NCBI RefSeq assembly: GCF_000010525.1
Contig: NC_009937.1
Location: forward strand, 3,911,501-3,975,500
Length of the DNA: 64,000 bases
Direction of reading: 5' to 3'
Source: Azorhizobium caulinodans ORS 571
Lineage (GTDB): Bacteria; Pseudomonadota; Alphaproteobacteria; Rhizobiales; Xanthobacteraceae
Shown here: one piece after another, positions 57,651-64,000 of the stretch
Layout of the letters: the number at the start of each line of letters is the position of its first letter
Numbering within the stretch: position 1 is the stretch's first letter
Position numbers and translations under genes: made by a program
The notes under the pieces: generated by a model
The model's database searches: none
The model's input: the letters and a program-made list of their open reading frames with translations, nothing else
What the model was told of the DNA's origin: nothing

Positions 57651-60488
57651 ATGTCCCTCGTGCATGAAATCGACTACGGCACCCCGGCCTCCAAATCCGA
57701 GAAGCTGGTCACGCTCACCATCGACGGCATGAAGGTGCAGGTGCCGGAAGGCACCTCCATCATGCGGGCGGCCATGGAGGTGGGGAACCAGATCCCCAAG
57801 CTCTGCGCCACCGACATGCTCGACGCCTTCGGCTCCTGCCGGCTCTGCCTGGTGGAGATCGAGGGCCGCAACGGCACGCCCGCCTCCTGCACCACGCCGG
57901 TGGCGGACGGCATCGTGGTGAAGACCCAGACCGAGCGCCTGAAGCAGATCCGCAAGGGCGTGATGGAGCTCTACATCTCCGACCACCCGCTGGACTGCCT
58001 GACCTGCTCCGCCAATGGCGACTGCGAGCTTCAGGACATGGCCGGCGTCGTTGGCCTGCGCGAAGTGCGCTACGGCTACGAGGGCGAGAACCACACCAAG
58101 CTCGGCAAGGACGAGTCCAACCCCTATTTCACCTACGAGCAGTCGAAGTGCATCGTCTGCAATCGCTGCGTCCGCGCCTGTGAGGAAGTGCAGGGCACCT
58201 TCGCCCTCACCATTTCCGGGCGTGGCTTCGGCTCGCGCGTCTCGCCGGGCATGGACGAGCCCTTCCTGTCGTCCGAGTGCGTCTCCTGCGGCGCCTGCGT
58301 GCAGGCCTGCCCGACGGCGACCCTCAACGAAAAGGCCATGTACGAGATCGGCACGCCCGAGCACTCGCTGGTGACCACCTGCGCCTATTGCGGCGTCGGC
58401 TGCACCTTCAAGGCGGAGATGCGCGGCGACGAGCTCGTGCGCATGGTCCCCTACAAGGACGGCAAGGCCAACCGTGGCCACTCCTGCGTGAAGGGCCGGT
58501 TCGCTTATGGCTATGCGACCCACAAGGACCGAATCCTGAAGCCCATGATCCGCTCCTCCATCCACGAGCCGTGGAAGGAAGTGAGCTATGAGGAGGCGAT
58601 CGCCTACGCCGCCTCCGAGTTCAAGCGCATCCAGGCCAAGTATGGCCGCCGCGCGGTGGGTGGCATCACCTCCTCGCGCTGCACCAACGAGGAAACCTAC
58701 CTCGTCCAGAAGCTGATCCGCGGCGCCTTCGGCAACAACAATGTCGATACCTGCGCCCGCGTCTGCCACTCGCCCACCGGCTATGGCCTCTCCCAGACCT
58801 ACGGCACTTCGGCGGGCACGCAGGACTTCGATTCGGTCGAGGACAGCGACGTCATCCTGGTGATCGGCGCCAACCCGACCGACGGGCACCCGGTGTTCGG
58901 CTCGCGCATGAAGAAGCGCCTGCGCGAAGGGGCGAAGCTCATCATCGTCGATCCGCGCAAGATCGACCTCGTGCGCACGCCCCACGTGGAAGCCGACTAC
59001 CACCTGCCGCTGCGCCCCGGCACCAACGTCGCCATCGTCACCGCGCTCGCCCATGTGATTGTCACCGAGGGCCTCGTGAACGAGGACTTCGTGCGTACTT
59101 ACTGCGACTGGGAGGAATTCCAGGAGTGGGCCGAGTTCGTCGCCGAAGAGCGCCACAGCCCCGAGGCTGTGCAGCAGTACACCGGCGTCGATCCGGCGCT
59201 GGTGCGCGGCGCGGCCCGTCTCTATGCCACCGGCGGCAACGCGGCCATCTATTACGGTCTCGGCGTCACCGAGCATTCGCAGGGCTCCACCACCGTCATC
59301 GCCATCGCCAACCTCGCCATGGCCACCGGCAACATCGGCCGGAACGGCGTGGGCGTGAACCCGCTGCGCGGCCAGAACAACGTGCAGGGCTCGTGCGACA
59401 TGGGCTCGTTCCCGCACGAACTGCCCGGCTATCGCCACGTGGCCGAGGATGACACCCGCGTGCTGTTCGAGCGCGACTGGGGCGTGAAGCTGGACGACGA
59501 GCCCGGCCTGCGCATTCCCAACATGTTCGACGCCGCCGTGGATGGCACCTTCAAGGGCATGTACGTGCAGGGCGAGGACATTCTACAGTCCGACCCCGAC
59601 ACCCGTCATGTCTCCGCCGGCCTCGGCGCGCTGGAATGCCTCGTGGTGCAGGACCTGTTCCTGAACGAGACGGCCAACTACGCCCACGTCTTCCTGCCCG
59701 GCTGCTCCTTCCTGGAGAAGGACGGCACATTCACCAACGCCGAGCGCCGCATCCAGCGGGTGCGCAAGGTGATGGCTCCCAAGAACGGCTATGCCGACTG
59801 GGAAGTCACCATGATGCTCTCCAAGGCGCTGGGCTATGAGATGGACTACCAGCACCCGAGCGAGATCATGGACGAGATCGCCCGGCTGACGCCCACCTTC
59901 ACCGGCGTCTCCTACAAGAAGCTGGACGAGCTCGGCTCGGTGCAGTGGCCCTGCAACGAGAAGGCGCCGGAAGGCACGCCGGTTATGCACATCGGCGGCT
60001 TCGTGCGCGGCAAAGGCAAGTTCATGCTCACCGAGTATGTGGCGACCGACGAGCGCACCGGCCCGCGCTTCCCGCTGCTGCTCACCACCGGCCGCATCCT
60101 CAGCCAGTACAATGTGGGCGCCCAGACCCGGCGCACCGCGAACGTGGCCTGGCATCCCGAGGACGTGCTGGAAATCCACCCGCACGATGCGGAGAACCGC
60201 GGCATCCGCGACGGCGATTTCGTCCGCCTCGAAAGCCGCGCCGGCTCCACCTCGCTCAAGGCCGTGATCAGCGACCGCATGCCCACGGGCGTTGTCTACA
60301 CGACCTTCCACCATCCGATCACCCAGGCCAACGTCATCACCACCGACTTCTCGGACTGGGCGACCAACTGCCCCGAGTACAAGGTGACGGCGGTCCAGGT
60401 GTCGCCCTCCAACGGTCCGACGCAGTGGCAGGAAGAGTATGAGAAGCTCTCCCGCAACAGCCGTCGCATCGCCGAGGCTGCGGAGTGA
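57651..60488 (+). CDS. fdsA: NAD-dependent formate dehydrogenase alpha subunit (Mo)
   Basis: A 945-residue catalytic subunit. Order: 2Fe-2S domain (CSCRLCLV-like CRLC around 63-66), NuoG-type His-Cys 4Fe-4S segment (DCLTCSANGDCELQ), two 4Fe-4S groups (CIVCNRCVRAC, CVSCGACVQACP), a further 4Fe-4S site (CAYCGVGC), then the bis-MGD domain with the Mo-ligand region DTCARVCHSPTGYG and the DMSO-reductase-type C-terminal fold. It oxidises formate to CO2. GAGGAACGCC precedes the ATG. Confidence 0.96.
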   Translation: MSLVHEIDYGTPASKSEKLVTLTIDGMKVQVPEGTSIMRAAMEVGNQIPKLCATDMLDAFGSCRLCLVEIEGRNGTPASCTTPVADGIVVKTQTERLKQIRKGVMELYISDHPLDCLTCSANGDCELQDMAGVVGLREVRYGYEGENHTKLGKDESNPYFTYEQSKCIVCNRCVRACEEVQGTFALTISGRGFGSRVSPGMDEPFLSSECVSCGACVQACPTATLNEKAMYEIGTPEHSLVTTCAYCGVGCTFKAEMRGDELVRMVPYKDGKANRGHSCVKGRFAYGYATHKDRILKPMIRSSIHEPWKEVSYEEAIAYAASEFKRIQAKYGRRAVGGITSSRCTNEETYLVQKLIRGAFGNNNVDTCARVCHSPTGYGLSQTYGTSAGTQDFDSVEDSDVILVIGANPTDGHPVFGSRMKKRLREGAKLIIVDPRKIDLVRTPHVEADYHLPLRPGTNVAIVTALAHVIVTEGLVNEDFVRTYCDWEEFQEWAEFVAEERHSPEAVQQYTGVDPALVRGAARLYATGGNAAIYYGLGVTEHSQGSTTVIAIANLAMATGNIGRNGVGVNPLRGQNNVQGSCDMGSFPHELPGYRHVAEDDTRVLFERDWGVKLDDEPGLRIPNMFDAAVDGTFKGMYVQGEDILQSDPDTRHVSAGLGALECLVVQDLFLNETANYAHVFLPGCSFLEKDGTFTNAERRIQRVRKVMAPKNGYADWEVTMMLSKALGYEMDYQHPSEIMDEIARLTPTFTGVSYKKLDELGSVQWPCNEKAPEGTPVMHIGGFVRGKGKFMLTEYVATDERTGPRFPLLLTTGRILSQYNVGAQTRRTANVAWHPEDVLEIHPHDAENRGIRDGDFVRLESRAGSTSLKAVISDRMPTGVVYTTFHHPITQANVITTDFSDWATNCPEYKVTAVQVSPSNGPTQWQEEYEKLSRNSRRIAEAAE

Positions 60489-60518
60489 GCTGTGCGTGAC
60501 ACCCGGCCACCCGCGCGT

Positions 60519-60561
60519 CGCCACGCCCTCTCCCTGTCCAGCGGGAGCGGGCGTGGTGGCG
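60519..60561 (+). promoter_or_regulatory. large hairpin between fdsA and fdhD
   Basis: CGCCACGCCC and GGGCGTGG/TGGCG arms enclose a second CTCCC/GGGAG stem. The structure sits in the 158-base gap and may lower downstream expression or protect the fdsA message. It has no U-run. Confidence 0.5.
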
Positions 60562-60646
60562 GCCGGGCCGGGTCACGGGCAGAGTGCTTGCAGTCGGAAG
60601 CCTTCGGTCCAATCTGTGAGACAGACCCCGTTTCGCGGATGGCATC

Positions 60647-61528
60647 ATGACCAAGGCCCCTTCCCTCTCCCCTGACGACCTGCCGGAGATTCCGGACATT
60701 CCGGAGCCCGTCCGGCAGGTGGCCCGCGCGGTCTGGCGCGAGGGGGAGGTCGCGCAGGGCGAGCGCACGGTGCCGGAGGAAACGCCGGTGGCGCTCACCT
60801 ATAACGGCACCACGCATGCGGTGATGATGGCCTCGCCCATCGACATCGAGGCGTTTGCGCTCGGCTTCTCGCTCACCGAAGGCATCATCCGCTCGTCCGC
60901 CGACATCCTCTCCCTCGACGTGATCGCGGTGGAGGATGGCATCGAGGCCCGCATGTGGATCGCCGAGGAGCGCATGGCGCTTCTGGGCGCCCGCCGCCGC
61001 TATCTCGCCGGCCCCACCGGCTGTGGCCTGTGCGGCGTTGAGAGCCTCGCGGAAGCGGTGAAGCCGGCCGCGCAGGTGGCGGGGGATCTCGTCATCGAGG
61101 CCAGCGCGCTTCTGGAGGCCATGGCGGCGCTGGGTCCCGCCCAGACGCTCAATCACGAGACGCGGGCGGTGCATGCCGCCGGTTTCTACCAGCCCGGCAC
61201 CGGCCTTCTGGCGGTGGCGGAGGACGTGGGCCGGCACAATGCCCTCGACAAGCTGGTGGGCAAGGTGGCGCGCCTGCCCGAGGCGAACCCCGCCTCCGGC
61301 GTGCTGCTGCTGACCAGCCGCGTCTCGATCGAGATGGTGCAGAAGGCCGCCGTCCTGGGTGTGCCGGTCATCGCCGCCGTCTCGGCCCCCACCTCGCTTG
61401 CCATCCGCACAGCGGAGCGCGCGGGCATCACCCTGGCCGCCATCGTGCGCAGCGATGGCTTTGAACTCTTCACCCATCCCCGGCGGATCAGCCTCGGGAC
61501 GAACCAACGGCAAGCCCATGTCGCATAG
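60647..61528 (+). CDS. fdhD: formate dehydrogenase sulfurtransferase FdhD
   Basis: A 293-residue FdhD protein (fdsC in fds operons). It passes sulfur from a cysteine desulfurase to the Mo-bis-MGD of formate dehydrogenase. The active Cys pair is in GPTGCGLCGVESL, and EDVGRHNALDKLVG plus LTSRVSIEMVQKAA are typical. It overlaps fdsD. Confidence 0.94.
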   Translation: MTKAPSLSPDDLPEIPDIPEPVRQVARAVWREGEVAQGERTVPEETPVALTYNGTTHAVMMASPIDIEAFALGFSLTEGIIRSSADILSLDVIAVEDGIEARMWIAEERMALLGARRRYLAGPTGCGLCGVESLAEAVKPAAQVAGDLVIEASALLEAMAALGPAQTLNHETRAVHAAGFYQPGTGLLAVAEDVGRHNALDKLVGKVARLPEANPASGVLLLTSRVSIEMVQKAAVLGVPVIAAVSAPTSLAIRTAERAGITLAAIVRSDGFELFTHPRRISLGTNQRQAHVA

Positions 61529-61802
61529 CCAGCACCACCACGAGCACAGCCACGGCGGCCACGCCCACGAGGGCACGCACAAGAGCTCGGACGAGCGCCT
61601 CGTCTATATGGCGAACCAGATCGCCACCTTCTTCTCCACCCAGCCCCATGCGGAGGCGGTGGACGGCACCCGCCAGCACATCCGCAAGTTCTGGGATCCG
61701 CGCATGCGCGGCCGGGTGCCCCACCTTCTGGCCGAGCACCCCAGCCTCCTGCCCATCGCCCGCGAGGCGCTGGAGGGCCTTCCCGCGTCGTCACACAACT
61801 GA
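61518..61802 (+). CDS. fdsD: formate dehydrogenase delta subunit, His-rich N-terminus
   Basis: A 94-residue FdsD: DERLVYMANQIATFFSTQPHAEAVDGTRQHIRKFWDPRMRGRV is the family core, found in soluble NAD-dependent formate dehydrogenases and needed for activity or cofactor insertion. The first ~23 residues are strongly His-rich (SHSQHHHEHSHGGHAHEG), which is unusual and could bind metal. The start overlaps fdhD by 11 bases. Confidence 0.88.
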   Translation: MSHSQHHHEHSHGGHAHEGTHKSSDERLVYMANQIATFFSTQPHAEAVDGTRQHIRKFWDPRMRGRVPHLLAEHPSLLPIAREALEGLPASSHN

Positions 61803-61824
61803 GTTTCGCCTGCGGGTGCTCCGC

Positions 61825-62865
61825 TCACACCACGTGGGCGGGCGCCAGCGCGCAAGGGTGGGGTCCGGCCTCCAACTGAATGGTGACGTGGCCGATGCCG
61901 AAGCGACGCTTCATCTCGCCCGTCACTTCGGCCAGAAAGGTATCGTCTGGCGCAGGCGTCGTGCGGACGAGGTGCACCATGAGGGCGACTTCGGTGGTGG
62001 AGAGGCCCCAGATGTGGAGGTCATGCACCTCCGTGACGCCGGGCAGACCCGCCAGATAGGTCTCCACCGCCGCCCGGTCCACATGGCGCGGCACCGCGTC
62101 CAGCACCAGATCGACGCTGTCCCGGAACAGGCTCCAGGTGCCGGCGATGATGGCGACGGCGATCACGAGGCTCACCGCCGGATCGAGCCAGAGCCAGCCG
62201 GTCACAGCGATCACCCCTGCGGCGATCACCACGCCCAGCGAGATGGCCGCGTCCGCGATGAGGTGGACGAAGGCGCCGCGCACGTTCAGATCGCCCTTGC
62301 GCCCGGCCATGAAGAGCAGCGCGGTGCCGAAGTTCACGCCGATGCCGATGAGCGCCACCACCATGACCACGCCGGTCTGGACCGGCTCGGGATCGGACAG
62401 GCGGCTCACCGCCTCCACCACGATGCCGCCGGTGCCGAGCAGCAGGATGATGGCATTGGTCAGGGCGGCGAGGATGGACGTGCGGCCATAGCCGAAGGTG
62501 CGGCGCTCCGTCGGCACGCGCTGCGCCGCCCAGGCGGCGGCCCAGGCGAGCAGCAGGCCGAGCACGTCGGAGAGATTGTGGCCGGCATCGGCCAGCAGCG
62601 AGAGCGAGCCCGACCAGTAACCGAACAGCGCCTCCACCACCACGAAGGCGAAATTGGCCGACGCGCCGATGGCGAAGGCCCGCAGGGAACTGGGCACCGC
62701 ATGGCTGTGGCCCGCATGACTGCCGTGGGAGTGGCCGCCATGCCCCTCGGCAGCGTGCGCGTGGCCCGCATGCCCCCCTTCACCATGGTCGTGCCCAGCG
62801 TGATTATGGCCGGCGTGCCGCGTCGTCTCGGCCGCATCGTGCGAATGATCGTGCTCGCTGCCCAT
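61825..62865 (-). CDS. cation diffusion facilitator metal exporter
   Basis: A 346-residue CDF transporter. The N-terminal ~58 residues are a His-rich metal-binding tail, followed by six membrane helices with the metal site motifs ALLADAGHNLSDV and AFVHLIADAAISLGVV, and a cytoplasmic C-terminal domain (VTEVHDLHIWGLS). This is the CzcD/DmeF type, exporting Co, Ni or Zn. It is convergent with fdsD, only 22 bases apart. Confidence 0.92.
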   Translation of the reverse strand: MGSEHDHSHDAAETTRHAGHNHAGHDHGEGGHAGHAHAAEGHGGHSHGSHAGHSHAVPSSLRAFAIGASANFAFVVVEALFGYWSGSLSLLADAGHNLSDVLGLLLAWAAAWAAQRVPTERRTFGYGRTSILAALTNAIILLLGTGGIVVEAVSRLSDPEPVQTGVVMVVALIGIGVNFGTALLFMAGRKGDLNVRGAFVHLIADAAISLGVVIAAGVIAVTGWLWLDPAVSLVIAVAIIAGTWSLFRDSVDLVLDAVPRHVDRAAVETYLAGLPGVTEVHDLHIWGLSTTEVALMVHLVRTTPAPDDTFLAEVTGEMKRRFGIGHVTIQLEAGPHPCALAPAHVV

Positions 62866-63021
62866 GGCTCTCTCCCGCCCTCACGCCTTTACCGCGCCGA
62901 TGAGGCCCGGCGTCAAGGCCGAGCGATCGGGGAATGTTCCCCGCCGAGGCACCGGCCCCGTCGCGGCTGCGCGGTACGTGCTCTAGGGCGCCTCCCATGG
63001 CAGGGGCATGACACGGCAGGC

Positions 63022-63798
63022 TCAGCCGAGGAAATCCAGCACCGTCTTCGCAAACGCCTCGGGCTGCTCGAGGCAGGAGAGATGCCCGCCCGGCAGGCGC
63101 GCCAGTTGCGCGCCGGGAATGCCCTGCGCCACCGCCTCGCCCCACTCGGGCGGTGTGGAGCGGTCCTCGTCCGAGACGATAACCAGCGTCGGCGTCGTGA
63201 CCTTGTGCAAGGCGGCGCGGAAATCCATGTCGCGCATCGCGCAGCTCGTGGCCGCATAGCCCACCGCCGGCGTGGCGGCGATCATCTCGCGCACCCGCGC
63301 CACCGTGTCGGGCATGCGGGCCTTCACGCCGGACGAGAACCAGCTGTCGATCACCGCGTCGGCGATATGGTCCGTGCCTGTGCGGCGCACGGCCTTGATG
63401 CGCGCCTCCCAGATGCGCGGCGGGCCGGCATAGGCCGTGGTGTTGGAGAGGACGATGCGCTTCAGCCGCTTGGGCGCATGGATGGCGAGCCACTGCCCCA
63501 CCATTCCGCCCAGCGACAGGCCGCAGAAGTGCACGGGGCCGAGCTTCAGCCCCTCCACCAGATTGATGAAATCGCGCCCGAGATCGCCCATGCCGTGCAC
63601 GGCGTCCGGCGCGGTGCTCTCGCCATGGCCGCGCAGGTCGTAGCGCACGACGCGGAAGCGGGAGGCGAGCAGCGGCGTCACGGCATCGAACAGTTCGAGC
63701 GTCGTGCCGAGCGAATGGGCCAGCACCAGCGGCGGCGCGCCCTCCGGACCCTGGACGTCGAAGCGGAAATGTTCACCGGCGATTTCGAGGACAGACAC
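63022..63798 (-). CDS. 3-oxoadipate enol-lactonase-like hydrolase
   Basis: A 258-residue alpha/beta hydrolase, start chosen at GTG 63798 by family length; no strong ribosome site, so the start is uncertain. LAHSLGTTLELFDAVTPLLASRFRVVRYDLRGHGES is followed by the nucleophile elbow GLSLGGMVGQWLA, the acid in VSDEDRSTPP and His in PGGHLSCLE. This fits PcaD or a related esterase of aromatic degradation. Nothing else of that pathway is visible here. Confidence 0.82.
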   Translation of the reverse strand: MSVLEIAGEHFRFDVQGPEGAPPLVLAHSLGTTLELFDAVTPLLASRFRVVRYDLRGHGESTAPDAVHGMGDLGRDFINLVEGLKLGPVHFCGLSLGGMVGQWLAIHAPKRLKRIVLSNTTAYAGPPRIWEARIKAVRRTGTDHIADAVIDSWFSSGVKARMPDTVARVREMIAATPAVGYAATSCAMRDMDFRAALHKVTTPTLVIVSDEDRSTPPEWGEAVAQGIPGAQLARLPGGHLSCLEQPEAFAKTVLDFLG

Positions 63799-63904
63799 GG
63801 CACGGGCCTTGTGCGGATATTGTATGCCAGACCGATGTATCGCCTTGTCCGGGCGGAGGAAAGCGCTTTCCGCGGAGGCGCACGGGCGCATGCGTCCCGC
63901 TATG

Positions 63905-63930
63905 AAAAGGGCCCCGCCGCAGCGGAGCCC
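63905..63930 (-). terminator. terminator after the last (cut) gene
   Basis: On the minus strand GGGCTCCGC and GCGGGGCCC arms (one G-U pair) are followed by TTTT. It closes the gene whose end enters from the right edge. Confidence 0.72.
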
Positions 63931-63938
63931 GGAACGCC

Positions 63939-64000
63939 TCAGTCTTCGAGATCGGTATCCAGAATGGCCATCTGGAAATTGTAGGAGAGATCACCGTCTT
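63939..64000 (-). CDS. C-terminal end of a gene cut by the right window edge
   Basis: The last 19 codons read DGDLSYNFQMAILDTDLED and a stop on the minus strand, followed by a fitting terminator. A real coding end is likely, but the family cannot be told from so little sequence. Confidence 0.55.
   Translation of the reverse strand, partial: DGDLSYNFQMAILDTDLED

Overview
The window reads as a GC-rich alphaproteobacterial chromosome. A nif/fix accessory region, a complete C-P lyase operon and an NAD-linked molybdenum formate dehydrogenase lie side by side. Together with the protein style this suggests a free-living or plant-associated diazotroph of the Hyphomicrobiales, most like Xanthobacter or Azorhizobium. 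The genus is inference from gene content only. No rRNA, tRNA, CRISPR array, insertion sequence or prophage was seen.

Layout. (1) 1-6532: Bat-type operon, namely DUF58 (cut by the window edge), DUF4381, a VWA protein, a VWA-TPR protein and BatD. (2) 6575-10111, minus strand: Nudix protein with a long Lys/Ala tail, serine acetyltransferase, and homocitrate synthase nifV with its own sigma-54 promoter. (3) 10287-19017: PPOX flavoprotein, phnF, then phnGHIJ, a GNAT gene, and phnKLMN; a 9-bp-arm inverted repeat lies in the phnF/phnG gap. (4) 19262-51000: a nitrogen-fixation accessory island. It holds a mercaptopyruvate-type sulfurtransferase operon, an amine-oxidase-like flavoprotein with a Rieske protein, an AAA+ ATPase with a divergent partner, iscA-nifU-nifS-nifT, a SIR2-like gene, nifB-fdxN-iscA and downstream genes (LRV, two NifZ-type, DegT-like), ferredoxin with flavoreductase, globin, several small unknown genes, sufT-like, bolA-grxD, an operon of nitroreductase, ArsC-like, rhodanese-ankyrin and pseudo-receiver genes, a nifH without nifDK, nifQ, irr and nifW. 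(5) 51094-55026: fixABCX plus a CCE_0567-type small protein. (6) 55611-61802: fdsGBA-fdhD-fdsD formate dehydrogenase. (7) 61825-64000: CDF metal exporter, PcaD-like hydrolase, and the tail of one more gene.

Regulation is unusually readable. I found five perfect TGGCACR-N4-TTGCW sigma-54 promoters besides nifV-type matches (before nifV, iscA, nifB, nifH and nifW) and several near-consensus ones (before fixA, the AAA+ gene and its divergent partner, the BolA gene and its divergent partner, the SufT-like gene, the pseudo-receiver, and a pair of small unknown genes). Perfect TGT-N10-ACA NifA-type upstream sites occur before iscA, nifB, nifH (two), fixA, the bolA divergent region (two overlapping) and the small unknown pair at 40.3-40.9 kb. 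Promoter calls were made by eye.

How the genes work together: NifS, NifU-like, IscA, SufT-like, BolA and Grx4 proteins handle Fe-S supply. NifB, NifV, NifQ, FdxN and the sulfurtransferase feed FeMo-cofactor building. FixABCX, the ferredoxins and the flavoreductase can supply electrons. NifW, NifZ, NifT and the unknown co-regulated proteins are likely maturation or protection factors. The structural nifDK, nifEN and nifA genes are not in the window. The best candidates for undescribed functions are the AAA+ ATPase pair, the lysine-less DegT-like protein, the pseudo-receiver operon, and the small NifA-type genes at 40.3-40.9 kb.
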